Both the position numbers and the translations under genes were made by a program. This document shows positions 1-8,404 of a stretch of DNA of 64,000 bases, in pieces. Position 1 is the stretch's first letter. Each line of letters opens with the position of its first letter. The notes below the pieces were generated by a model. It was not told where the DNA came from. It made no database searches and saw only the letters and a program-made list of their open reading frames with translations. The stretch is taken from contig NZ_FNUR01000002.1 in the NCBI RefSeq assembly GCF_900108105.1, positions 310,001 through 374,000 on the forward strand, written 5' to 3'. This DNA is from Butyrivibrio sp. Su6. GTDB lineage: Bacteria; Bacillota; Clostridia; Lachnospirales; Lachnospiraceae.

Positions 1-403
1 ATATGTATTTAAGGATTATGCAAACTGGTCTGACGCTGAAGCTGAATATAAGCTCGGAATCTTTATGAAGACAGGGCAGAGCGTTGATGCTGTTTTTTGT
101 AACAATGACACGATGGCTCTTGGTGTTATCAGTGGAATGAAAAAATATGGTCTGGATTATACCAAGATTCCTGTGTGCGGTGTCGATGCAACAGCAGATG
201 GCTGCGAGTCAATCTCTTCCGGTGAGATGGCATTTACAGTTCTTCAGAGCGCAGCAGGTCAGGGGGCTTCAGCTGTAAAGGCGGCTATAGCACTTGGAAG
301 TGGCGGTACGATCGAGGGAATCGATTATGCTACAGAGGATCACAAATGTATCTATGTTCCGTTTGAAGCTGTAGATGCATCCAATGTGAGTCAGTACAAG
401 TAA
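1..403 (+). CDS. Sugar ABC transporter substrate-binding protein, C-terminal part
   Basis: The open frame runs in from before the window (first full codon at base 2) and stops with TAA at 401-403, so only about the last 133 residues are present. The visible part has the type 1 periplasmic-binding fold signature: FCNNDTMALG followed by a helix, then PVCGVDATADG and a final strand-helix section. This is the ribose/galactose-binding (MglB/RbsB-like) group that delivers a monosaccharide to an ABC permease at the membrane. In Firmicutes such proteins are lipoproteins, but the signal region is outside the window. A strong terminator follows at 423, so this is the last gene of its unit. The exact sugar cannot be told. 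Confidence 0.85.
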   Translation, partial: YVFKDYANWSDAEAEYKLGIFMKTGQSVDAVFCNNDTMALGVISGMKKYGLDYTKIPVCGVDATADGCESISSGEMAFTVLQSAAGQGASAVKAAIALGSGGTIEGIDYATEDHKCIYVPFEAVDASNVSQYK

Positions 404-422
404 TAAGTGATATGATAATAAA

Positions 423-463
423 GGGCAGTGCAGTGCTTAAAAAGCATTTCATTGCCCTGTTTT
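423..463 (+). terminator. Rho-independent terminator after the binding-protein gene
   Basis: Arm GGGCAGTG (423-430) pairs with CATTGCCC (450-457), and inner arm AGTGCTT (432-438) pairs with AAGCATT (442-448) around a 3-base loop. A TGTTTT run follows. The stem has G-U pairs and one inner mismatch. Confidence 0.8.
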
Positions 464-618
464 GCATATTATGAAAACTCAGATTTTAAATTGTGAAAGT
501 TTTATGGTTATTCCAAAAAAGTATTACGAAACCGGGGCAAATGTGTCATAATCCTAAAAATATCGCGATATTGCGGCGATATGAGCAATTTTTTTTAACA
601 GAAGTTTGAGGTAAGTGT

Positions 619-1911
619 ATGGAAAACAAGGAAAAGAACAGTAATCCTATCGAGTATATCATTGATCATATGCCGGAGATGGATCTTCTTGGGAGGATAA
701 GAGTCTTTTTCAGGTGGATAATTCTGGGAAGTATAACAGGAATTGTGGTTGGAGCTATTGGTGCAGCCTTTGGACGCGCGATAGTTTGGGCTACAGGTTT
801 TAGAAACGAGCATGATTATATTATTCTAGGGCTTCCTTTTGCAGGTCTTTTGATAGTGTTTCTGTACAGACTCTGCAAGGATTATGAGGATAAGGGAACA
901 AACCTTGTGATCAAGTCAATTCAGGCGGGAGAAAACCTTCCTATTACGAAAGCTCCGCTTATTTTCATCTCTACGACTTTGACTCATCTGTTTGGTGGTT
1001 CAACAGGTCGTGAGAGTGCGGCGCTTCAGATGGGCGGAAGTATCGGCTACAATCTCGGAAAGCTCTTCAGACTAAAAGATGGAAATATAAAGATCATCAC
1101 TATGTGTGGCATGAGTGCTGCTTTCTCAGCACTTTTCGGAACTCCTATGACTGCTGCGTTTATGGCAATGGAGATTGAAAATGTAGGTATTATGTACTAT
1201 TCAGCTCTTGTGCCCTGTGTTGTATCGGCTCTGGTAGCTTCAGGAGTTGCAGAGTTTTTGGGAGCTCAGGGGGAAACATTTGCAGTAAACATCGTGCCTG
1301 AGTTTACTGTTTATAATGCGATATTTACTGCAATTCTTGCAATCTTGTGTGCAGTAGTCAGCGTTATCTTTTGTGATGTTTTGAAAATATCCGGGCGACT
1401 ATATAAGAAGTTTTTTACCAATCCATATTTGAGAGTGTTTGTTGGTGGCTGCATTGTTGCGGCTCTTACTTTTATTTCCGGAACAAGGTATTACAACGGA
1501 GCTGGAATGAATGTGATTGAAATGGCTTTAAGTGGTGAGGCTCCTTATTTTGCTTTTCTTTTGAAGATCATTTTTACAGCGCTGACTCTTGGCGCCGGCT
1601 ACAAGGGTGGTGAAATTGTGCCAGCTCTTTATATAGGCGCAACTTTTGGCTGCCTTTATTCACAACTTTTAGGATTTGATCCGGCCCTTTGCGCTGCTAT
1701 CGGAATGGGGGCGCTCTTTTGCGGAGTGACCAACTGCCCTATTTCATCACTATTTATTTGTTTTGAATTATTTGGCTTCAAAGGCATGCCATATTATCTT
1801 TTGGCTGTTGCACTGAGCTACACCTTCTCCGGATATTCAAGCCTTTATAGCAGTCAAAAGATCGTTTATTCCAAGTTCCATAACAAGTATGTGAACAGGG
1901 ATACAAATTGA
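619..1911 (+). CDS. ClC-family chloride channel/antiporter-type membrane protein
   Basis: A 430-residue protein with about ten hydrophobic segments. It carries the two ClC filter signatures: GRESAALQMGGS near residue 130 (the family GREGP block, keeping the gating glutamate) and GGEIVPALYIGATFG near residue 330. ClC proteins move chloride, often in exchange for protons; a branch exports fluoride. The GRES variant and the lack of a clear GSGIP block leave the ion and mechanism open. ATG 619 is preceded by GAGGT at a workable distance. It is a single-gene unit with no obvious partner. No cytoplasmic CBS domains are present. Confidence 0.85.
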   Translation: MENKEKNSNPIEYIIDHMPEMDLLGRIRVFFRWIILGSITGIVVGAIGAAFGRAIVWATGFRNEHDYIILGLPFAGLLIVFLYRLCKDYEDKGTNLVIKSIQAGENLPITKAPLIFISTTLTHLFGGSTGRESAALQMGGSIGYNLGKLFRLKDGNIKIITMCGMSAAFSALFGTPMTAAFMAMEIENVGIMYYSALVPCVVSALVASGVAEFLGAQGETFAVNIVPEFTVYNAIFTAILAILCAVVSVIFCDVLKISGRLYKKFFTNPYLRVFVGGCIVAALTFISGTRYYNGAGMNVIEMALSGEAPYFAFLLKIIFTALTLGAGYKGGEIVPALYIGATFGCLYSQLLGFDPALCAAIGMGALFCGVTNCPISSLFICFELFGFKGMPYYLLAVALSYTFSGYSSLYSSQKIVYSKFHNKYVNRDTN

Positions 1912-1967
1912 TATGGCAGGGAAATAAGCTGGTATTGAGGCATGTTTATTTTTGCATCAAAAGCATG

Positions 1968-1996
1968 TTGTCACTCAAGTAGTTATGTGATATATT
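1968..1996 (+). promoter_or_regulatory. SigA-type promoter for the 85-residue orphan gene
   Basis: TTGTCA at 1968-1973, 17 bases, then TATATT at 1991-1996. It lies about 90 bases upstream of the ATG at 2083. Confidence 0.6.
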
Positions 1997-2082
1997 ATAT
2001 GTAGTAATCAAAACTACATGCAATCATTTAAGAAACCACTATTTTCATGATAGCAAATAGAGATTTCACTTGGGAGGCAACT

Positions 2083-2340
2083 ATGAACGCAAAGGAACTT
2101 CAGAAATATTTCAAAGAACACTTGGTACCATCAAAGCTTTACAAAATTGGTGGACATCATAAGAATAGAATATGCCTTGATAAAACTGAGAATGGTTGGG
2201 CTGTCTTTTTCCAGGATAAAAAAGAACGCATCGGAGTTATGAACTTTGTTGATGAAGCATCTGCCTGCAATTCCATGAAGGATGAACTTAGAAAACTCAT
2301 GGAGCAGATGTACGGGGTTACATGGGCTCAGGCTAGATGA
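2083..2340 (+). CDS. Small conserved-looking protein of unknown function
   Basis: An 85-residue basic, soluble protein starting MNAKELQKYF. I place the start at ATG 2083 because GGGAGG sits six bases upstream; the in-frame ATG at 2047 has no ribosome binding site. There is no signal peptide or membrane segment. The pattern (short helix, WAVFFQDKKERIGVMNF strand pair, then a long helix) suggests a compact alpha/beta fold. It has its own promoter (1968-1996) and terminator (2419-2451), so it is an autonomous unit. I do not recognise the family and assign no function. Confidence 0.7.
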   Translation: MNAKELQKYFKEHLVPSKLYKIGGHHKNRICLDKTENGWAVFFQDKKERIGVMNFVDEASACNSMKDELRKLMEQMYGVTWAQAR

Positions 2341-2418
2341 TTAAATGTGTGGATTTTCTGCGTGACAGATTCGCATATTCAGTATAGGCGACTAATTTAA
2401 TAAAGATAATATTTAAAG

Positions 2419-2451
2419 CTCACACTGGTTGGATGATCAGTGTGAGTTTTT
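2419..2451 (+). terminator. Rho-independent terminator after the orphan gene
   Basis: CTCACACTG (2419-2427) pairs perfectly with CAGTGTGAG (2438-2446), followed by five T residues. Confidence 0.9.
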
Positions 2452-2608
2452 ATGTGTTTTTGGAAATTACTTTGCGCCGTGAATTTATATTTTCCTCAAT
2501 ATTTTTTTAGGCTGGATTTAGGTTGTTTTTTTAGAATGGCAGTGTAGACAAAGAGAATGAGTTTAAAGAACAGCCTAAAGGCATGTGAAAAGTAGAATGG
2601 AGAATAAT

Positions 2609-4858
2609 ATGTTAAATAAAAAAATGAAATCGAAAATGGGAATTGGACTTGCAACAGTAATGGCAGTAGCTTTGTTGGTTGCAGGATGTGGGACAACAAC
2701 AGGTGAAAATGAGACAGCCACGGTTAGTACAGAGAGTGCAACAGTTGTTGCAAGTTCTGATGCAAGTATAGATTTAAGTGATGTTACAGCAGTGATCACA
2801 CTTTCCGATAATGGATCAGTTGTGAGCGGTAACGGAGCAAGTGTAGAAGATAATGACATTGTGATCACATCGGGTGGAACCTATTCATTTAGTGGTACCT
2901 TAACAGAAGGAAGAATCAAAGTTGAGGCTGAGGGCCAGGATGTAACGATCGTTCTGAACGGAGCGACAATTACAAACAGCGAGAAGGATGCAATCTATAT
3001 TGAATACGCAAACAGCGCAACTATCTACGTGATGGAAGGCACTGAGAACGTGCTTACAAGCGGAACAGAGACAACTTATGAAGAGGCTAAGGCAGCTATT
3101 GATGAGGCAAATGCAAGTGCTGAGACAAATGTGGCAGCTGGCGAGTCTGATAGCGCTACAACTGAAACGTCTTCTGCAGATACTGCAAGTGCATCTGAAA
3201 GTACAGATAGCACAGAAGCAGCGGATGAAGGATTTAGCAACAGCCAGAAGGCAACAATCATGGCTAAGTGTAGCCTCACTGTGGCCGGAAGCGGATCACT
3301 TACTGTTAATGGATACATCAACAATGGCATTCAGTCAAAAGAAATACTGACAATAAGTGACGTTAATCTCACTCTGGTTTCAGCAAATGATGGAATTAAG
3401 GCAGGAACAGAACTTAACATAACATCAGGAACATTTGATATTGATTCTTATGGTGATGCAATACAGTCAGACGGAACTCTTAATATTGCGGATGGATACT
3501 TTGACATCTTTACAGGAAACGGATCAGCATCAGTTGAAAAGAAATCCGAAGCAGCACCTGGCGGTGGCGGCATGGGCGGCGAGCGAAATAGTTCCGATAT
3601 GATCGCAAAAATGCTTGAGAGAATGGGAGTTGATGGAGCAAGTGATCTTGCTGCAGCACTCGAAGAGGCAGGAGCTTTGGAAAGTGCACCAAGAGACATG
3701 AATAGTGTTGTTGACTGGCTAAATGGACTTGTCGAAGATGGAACCATTTCTGCTGATTATCAGACAACTATTGATGCAATTGAATCTGCTATGAGCAGCT
3801 TCCAGCCGGGACAGATGGGAGCGCAGAATCAGGCTAATATGCAGCCGACTGGTGATAACGGTGGATTTGGCGGAGGAATGATGGATGATGCAGCCGACTC
3901 TACAGATTCAGATTCAAACAGTGTGAGCCAGAAGGGTATCAAAGCAGAAGGTGTTATGACAATTGATGGTGGTACATTTACAATTGATACAGTGGACGAT
4001 GCAATTCACGGAACATCAGATGTTGTTATAAACTCAGGAACATTTAACATTACATCTGGGGATGATGGAGTACATTCAGACACAAACCTTACAGTCAACG
4101 GAGGAACTATAACTGTAGAAGACAGCTATGAAGGAATTGAAGCGGGAGTCATTACTATAAATGATGGTGAAGTAAGCGTAACATCTTCAGATGATGGATT
4201 TAACGCATCTACAACCCTTACAGATCCTGATATCACAATAAATGGCGGTGTTGTTTATGTAAATGCCAGCGGTGACGGACTTGATTCAAATAAGAACCTT
4301 ACAATAAATGGCGGAACAGTATATGTTGATGGTCCTTCTGATGATATGAATGCCGCAATTGACATAGGAACTGAAAATCAGGGGATCTTCGTTATAAACG
4401 GAGGAACAGTGACAGCGGTTGGATCATCAGGAATGCTTGAAAATGCAGACTCTTCATCAACTCAGCAGACAATTACTTATGTATTTAGCGAGAAGCTCGA
4501 AGAGGGAACTGTTATTACAGTCAGTGACTCATCAGGAAATGAAGTTGCAAGCTTTACGCTTATCAAGAGTGCGAGCGCAATCACTTATTCTTCAGCAGAT
4601 CTTGTTTCAGGCGAGACCTACACATTTACAGCCGGTGACCAGTCAGGTGAGATTACAGCAGACAGCATTAATACAACTAACAGCACCGGAGGCATGGGCA
4701 TGGGTGGCCACGGTGGCGGCATGGGCGGCCGTGGTATGATGCAGGGCCAAATGCCAACAGACGGCCAGGCCCCAACCGGTGGTCAGATGCCATCTGATGG
4801 ACAGGCGCCATCAGGTGAGGCACCTACAAACGAGCAGGCTCCAGCATCAGGAAACTGA
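2609..4858 (+). CDS. Cthe_2159-like carbohydrate-binding beta-helix lipoprotein
   Basis: A 749-residue surface lipoprotein. ATG 2609 follows GGAGA by five bases and gives a short basic start, a hydrophobic stretch and the lipobox LVAGC, so the mature protein would be lipid-anchored at its cysteine; a GTG at 2585 in the same frame is less likely. The body has repeated beta-helix turns of the type GGTFTIDTVDDAIHG and TSGDDGVHSD, as in the carbohydrate-binding domain family built on Cthe_2159, which binds cellulose/pectin-like polymers. A Ser/Glu/Thr-rich stretch (about residues 145-200) and a helical, Gly/Met-rich insert (about 310-440) interrupt the turns. The C-terminus is a Gly/Met/Gln/Pro-rich tail with repeated DGQAP units. 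Polysaccharide binding is inferred from the family. Confidence 0.8.
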   Translation: MLNKKMKSKMGIGLATVMAVALLVAGCGTTTGENETATVSTESATVVASSDASIDLSDVTAVITLSDNGSVVSGNGASVEDNDIVITSGGTYSFSGTLTEGRIKVEAEGQDVTIVLNGATITNSEKDAIYIEYANSATIYVMEGTENVLTSGTETTYEEAKAAIDEANASAETNVAAGESDSATTETSSADTASASESTDSTEAADEGFSNSQKATIMAKCSLTVAGSGSLTVNGYINNGIQSKEILTISDVNLTLVSANDGIKAGTELNITSGTFDIDSYGDAIQSDGTLNIADGYFDIFTGNGSASVEKKSEAAPGGGGMGGERNSSDMIAKMLERMGVDGASDLAAALEEAGALESAPRDMNSVVDWLNGLVEDGTISADYQTTIDAIESAMSSFQPGQMGAQNQANMQPTGDNGGFGGGMMDDAADSTDSDSNSVSQKGIKAEGVMTIDGGTFTIDTVDDAIHGTSDVVINSGTFNITSGDDGVHSDTNLTVNGGTITVEDSYEGIEAGVITINDGEVSVTSSDDGFNASTTLTDPDITINGGVVYVNASGDGLDSNKNLTINGGTVYVDGPSDDMNAAIDIGTENQGIFVINGGTVTAVGSSGMLENADSSSTQQTITYVFSEKLEEGTVITVSDSSGNEVASFTLIKSASAITYSSADLVSGETYTFTAGDQSGEITADSINTTNSTGGMGMGGHGGGMGGRGMMQGQMPTDGQAPTGGQMPSDGQAPSGEAPTNEQAPASGN

Positions 4859-4877
4859 ATAAAATAGACTCCAAGAG

Positions 4878-4920
4878 GCGGTTTGCAGATGATCTGGTAT
4901 CTGTGAACCGCTTCTTGCTT
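4878..4920 (+). terminator. Probable terminator after the lipoprotein gene
   Basis: A 13-bp stem, GCGGTTTGCAGAT (4878-4890) with ATCTGTGAACCGC (4899-4911), two G-U pairs and an 8-base loop. The following tail TTCTTGCTTT is only moderately T-rich. Confidence 0.65.
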
Positions 4921-4942
4921 TATTATACCTATTTGATAAAAT
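4915..4942 (+). promoter_or_regulatory. Possible SigA promoter for the YprB-like gene
   Basis: TTGCTT (4915-4920), 16 bases, TAAAAT (4937-4942), 46 bases before ATG 4988. The -35 box overlaps the tail of the preceding terminator. Confidence 0.4.
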
Positions 4943-4987
4943 ATTTCTTATAGGAGATTTCGTATTATTACGAAAGAGGAAACGTGT

Positions 4988-6175
4988 ATGATTAAGACTA
5001 GTGAGGGAATTGTTCTTTCTGGTAGTCATTTTGTAAGGACTTTGCCGGATCTTTTAAACTGCAAGCCTGAAGATTTTCTTTTTATTGATATTGAAACTAC
5101 TGGGCTTTCTCCCAAGAGTGCTGATATATACCTTATTGGATGTGCTTATCATGATAATGGTAACTGGCACGTCTGTCAGTTTTTTGCTGAGACACCTGAT
5201 CAGGAAAAAGAGATTCTTGAGGCGTTTATTGAATTCTCCAGGGAGTATAAGATACTTATCCACTTTAACGGTGACAGATTTGATATTCCATTTCTTTTAG
5301 CCAAATTTGAAAAGTATGGACTTTCAAATCCGTTTGCGCATATGAGTTCCCTTGATATTTATAAGGAGGTAAAGCCTTATAAAAAGCAGTTGGGGCTTCT
5401 TGACTGTAAGCAAAAGACAATTGAGCTTTATTTGGGAATTCAGAGAGAAGATAAGTATGATGGAGGGAAGCTTATTCCGGTCTATCAGGACTATACTGTT
5501 TCCAAAGATGCTGAGAAATTAAAGCTCCTCATGCTTCACAATTATGAAGATGTCAAAGGAATGTTTGATGTTCTTACGATGCTCAAGTATAAAGAGTTCT
5601 TTAATTCTTTTTCAAAGCTTCCTAAAGAAGCTGTCAGAACTGACGCAGAGATTCCTTCATCAGAAGAACTTCTTGAGCTGTTGCCTGTCCGCGCTAAAAA
5701 AGTTCAGGCCAACTACTATAACGACATAGATGGAACGCAGAAAAAGGAAGTCTACATGAAACTGTCAGTTCCTAAACCTCTTCCTTCTTCACTTTCAGGG
5801 AATCTTGACGGATGTTATTTCAAAATTGATGGAACTGAGGCAGTTCTCAGAGTTCCATTATATGAAACAACATTAAAATACTTCTATTCCAATTATAAGG
5901 ATTATTATTATCTTCCACAGGAAGACACAGCTTTGCACAAGTCTATCGCAAGCTTTGTGGACAAAGATTACAGAGTAAAGGCATCACCTGAGAATTGCTA
6001 CACCAAAAAAGAGGGACAGTATTTACAGGAATGGAACCTGTGCTTTGCGCCGTTTTTTAAATCAGATTATAACGATAAGAATATTTTCTTTGACCTTAAT
6101 GAGAATATGAAAAAGAGCAGATTTGCAATGAGCCTGTACGCTTGTCATGTGATCGCACATGTGCTTGAACTGTAG
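4988..6175 (+). CDS. YprB-like RNase H-fold 3'-5' exonuclease
   Basis: A 395-residue soluble protein. The first 200 residues form a DEDD-type exonuclease: FIDIETTGL near residue 35 (Exo I, two acidic metal ligands), HFNGDRFDIPFLL near residue 95 (Exo II), and HNYEDVKG near residue 183 (Exo III with the late aspartate). This matches the YprB/RNase H-like group in Firmicutes, whose exact nucleic-acid substrate is not settled. The remaining half has no motif I can name. AGAGGA lies 8 bases before ATG 4988. It ends in front of a shared two-way terminator and appears monocistronic. Confidence 0.8.
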   Translation: MIKTSEGIVLSGSHFVRTLPDLLNCKPEDFLFIDIETTGLSPKSADIYLIGCAYHDNGNWHVCQFFAETPDQEKEILEAFIEFSREYKILIHFNGDRFDIPFLLAKFEKYGLSNPFAHMSSLDIYKEVKPYKKQLGLLDCKQKTIELYLGIQREDKYDGGKLIPVYQDYTVSKDAEKLKLLMLHNYEDVKGMFDVLTMLKYKEFFNSFSKLPKEAVRTDAEIPSSEELLELLPVRAKKVQANYYNDIDGTQKKEVYMKLSVPKPLPSSLSGNLDGCYFKIDGTEAVLRVPLYETTLKYFYSNYKDYYYLPQEDTALHKSIASFVDKDYRVKASPENCYTKKEGQYLQEWNLCFAPFFKSDYNDKNIFFDLNENMKKSRFAMSLYACHVIAHVLEL

Positions 6176-6202
6176 GATGTTCATAGTGGGTAAGGAAATA
6201 AT

Positions 6203-6233
6203 AAAAAAAGAGCCGCAGATGCGACTCTTTTTT
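6203..6233. terminator. Bidirectional terminator between converging genes
   Basis: AAAGAGCCGC (6207-6216) pairs with GCGACTCTTT (6221-6230) with one mismatch and a 4-base loop. A run of A lies on the left (6203-6209) and a run of T on the right, so it can stop transcription from both the YprB-like gene and the minus-strand secreted protein gene. Confidence 0.85.
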
Positions 6234-6239
6234 AAACTA

Positions 6240-8030
6240 TTAAAGCTCAGTAGATCCAAGAATTGACATAAGTCTTAAGAATCCGCAGTAGCCATACTCA
6301 TCAAGAAGTTTACTTACGTCATATCCTGCTGGGATAGTAACTTTAAGTTTCTTGCCACCGTATGTGAATACGACGTTTACATCAATGTCAGGACGAGATG
6401 CGATTGCTGCGATCATCTTTGAATCGAGGCAGGCAACTCTGTCAGTTTCAATGTTCATAGCGCCGCCCTGAGGAGCTGCTGCTACGTTAGAAATGATTGA
6501 TTCCTTGTACTGGATTGGAGTAATGCTTGACATGTTATAGGAAACAGTACGTGCAGGCTTTGTTCCGCTAATTGCTGCAATCTGGCTTGGAGTATCTGCT
6601 GCGCTTACAGTGTTAGATACAACTATTGCACCTGCAGGAGCCTGTGCAGGATCTGCATAAGATGGAGTTACATTTTCTACTACAACTTCGTAGCTCTGTG
6701 AACCATCTGTATTCTCAGTAGTCTTAACAATTGCTGTTACCTTAACGTTGATACCGCCTTTAACGTTGTGAAGAACCAGTGTGAATGTTCCATCACCATT
6801 ATTTGTTACTTTAACGTTCTCTCCGGCAGTAACTTCATAGCCTTCAGGAACATTTGCGGCTACCTTGAATGCTTCACTTATATTTACTGTGTCATAAGTT
6901 TTTTTATTAGGATCAGAGATTGTTTTCACGTTTTCATTATCTTCAGTTAACTTAAGACCATATTTTTTCTGGCTTTCTGTATCCTGGTTGATGATATAGT
7001 TGATTGTCTTAACTACAGCTCTATAGACGTCGCTATAAGTTACATTAGCATCGTCAACTGTTCTGTCAATATTAATGTATCCTTTATCCATTTCATAGAT
7101 AGTTATTTCTGGAATTGATGCCAAAACATCATCTAGGTCTTTATATGTTGGTTTTACTTCATCACCATATGTATAAGAGTTGCCAATTGAGAGACGAGGT
7201 GAACTATCAGAAGAAGATGCTATTGTGCCGGTGATGATAATAGCTCCCTGCTCTTCATTATTGTTATAATCTTCTATATCCTGAAAGATTCCAACAGAGT
7301 CACTATTTATACCAATAACATTGCCATCTACAAAAATATTAGCGCTTCCATCAGTTTGGATGCCAGAGCCGTAAAAACTTTCGGTCTTTTTTTCATACTG
7401 CTTGGTCTCTTTGTTATATTCTCCGGATGAAGTTGTGTTTACTGCACCTGTTGAAATAGCATCTCCGTTAACGATAACGGTTGACCCATCATATGCAAAT
7501 ATGGCATCATCTCCTGAATTGACACTTCCAACTTCAACAGTTGTATTTTCACCGCGTGCATTTATACCGGTACCATTCGCAGAAACTTTTCCATCAACTG
7601 TTACTTCTGCCTTATCATTTGTGACATAGGAACCAGCAGTAATTCCAGTCTGATCATCGCCATTTGCATTAACATTTCCCTTTACTTCGATGTTACCTGC
7701 AGTTACGTTGATTGCAGGAGCAGAAGTGTTATATGTCTTGTCACCATCTGTGTAATGACGAGTCGTTGTACCATTTGATCCGCTTGTATTTACATCTTTA
7801 TTAACAGTAACAGAGCCTTCAGAAGTTGAAACAGTAATAGCACTATTGCCTGTGTCAACAGTAACACTTTCGACTACAACTTTCTTTTCTTCGCTATCAG
7901 AAGTTATATTGATAGGGGTAGTAACATCTTCGGCTGCTGCATCTTCTGCAAATGCAGTGAGACTTGGTGCAACAAGCATTGAGAAAGCAGTTGCTGTTGC
8001 TGTTAAAGATACTAGAAATTTCTTTTGCAT
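6240..8030 (-). CDS. Secreted beta-repeat surface protein of unknown function
   Basis: A 596-residue exported protein. The start is the ATG at 8028-8030, ten bases after GGAGGG; the in-frame ATG at 8048 overlaps that ribosome binding site and is unlikely. The N-terminus MQKKFLVSL plus a hydrophobic run and TAFAEDA forms a signal peptide with an AFA cleavage site. Residues about 60-240 are short Gly/Asn-rich beta repeats (GNVNANG, GKVSANGTG, GSVNSGDDA) that look like a beta-helix. A basic-beta section follows. The last 60 residues (LDSKMIAAIASRPDIDVNV to GYCGFLRLMSILG) look like a C-terminal module I recall from Lachnospiraceae secreted proteins; that similarity needs a search. There is no LPXTG and no transmembrane anchor. 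Confidence 0.7.
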   Translation of the reverse strand: MQKKFLVSLTATATAFSMLVAPSLTAFAEDAAAEDVTTPINITSDSEEKKVVVESVTVDTGNSAITVSTSEGSVTVNKDVNTSGSNGTTTRHYTDGDKTYNTSAPAINVTAGNIEVKGNVNANGDDQTGITAGSYVTNDKAEVTVDGKVSANGTGINARGENTTVEVGSVNSGDDAIFAYDGSTVIVNGDAISTGAVNTTSSGEYNKETKQYEKKTESFYGSGIQTDGSANIFVDGNVIGINSDSVGIFQDIEDYNNNEEQGAIIITGTIASSSDSSPRLSIGNSYTYGDEVKPTYKDLDDVLASIPEITIYEMDKGYINIDRTVDDANVTYSDVYRAVVKTINYIINQDTESQKKYGLKLTEDNENVKTISDPNKKTYDTVNISEAFKVAANVPEGYEVTAGENVKVTNNGDGTFTLVLHNVKGGINVKVTAIVKTTENTDGSQSYEVVVENVTPSYADPAQAPAGAIVVSNTVSAADTPSQIAAISGTKPARTVSYNMSSITPIQYKESIISNVAAAPQGGAMNIETDRVACLDSKMIAAIASRPDIDVNVVFTYGGKKLKVTIPAGYDVSKLLDEYGYCGFLRLMSILGSTEL

Positions 8031-8404
8031 AACACTAATTCCCTCCATAGAATATATGTGTGTTGTTAAGCGAAGTCATTTTCGCTGCACATGACAATAG
8101 CACTTGGCTATAGTGAAAACAATCGAACGTGCGTTTGCTAAAAGCGGGAATTCACGGAAATACTGGGCTTGATGGCAAGCATTAAATTACAATAAAGCAA
8201 ATATAACGCATCTATAAACCGATATATATAGGGGGGAAAGGTTAATTAACACAATATATAGACAGGTGGATAAAATTGACAGATTATTTTGATATTAATC
8301 AAGCAAAATTGTACATAATTTAGTATAATTAAATAAGTAGTTTTAAGTGCAGGGATAGCCCCTGTACTTTCACTATAAACAAAAATATGAAAGAAGGGTA
8401 GGAG
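8031..8404. other. 374-base divergent intergenic region
   Basis: It separates the minus-strand secreted protein gene from the rnf operon and should hold both promoters. AGCGAA (8069-8074) pairs with TTCGCT (8081-8086), a small hairpin in the secreted-protein leader. TTGACA occurs at 8276-8281 and TATAAT at 8324-8329, but they are too far apart to be one promoter; TTGATA (8294 region) with TACATA at 17 bases is a weak alternative. The rnf side ends in the hairpin described separately at 8345-8369. No gene is visible. Confidence 0.6.
8345..8369 (+). promoter_or_regulatory. Leader hairpin upstream of rnfC
   Basis: AAGTGCAGGG (8345-8354) pairs with CCCTGTACTT (8360-8369), 10 bp with one G-U and a 5-base loop, 36 bases before the rnfC ATG. 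Only a short T run follows, so it is a weak terminator or a leader structure rather than a strong stop. Confidence 0.5.

Noticed and set aside
3076..3767. Several 84-99 codon open frames on the minus strand (and one on the plus strand) inside the lipoprotein gene
   Set aside because: They are mirror or shifted readings of its repetitive, Ser/Ala-rich coding sequence and have no ribosome binding sites.
8193..8225. Sigma-28-like box ACCGATAT before the rnf operon
   Set aside because: The nearest TAAA is 21 bases away rather than 15-16, and nothing flagellar follows.
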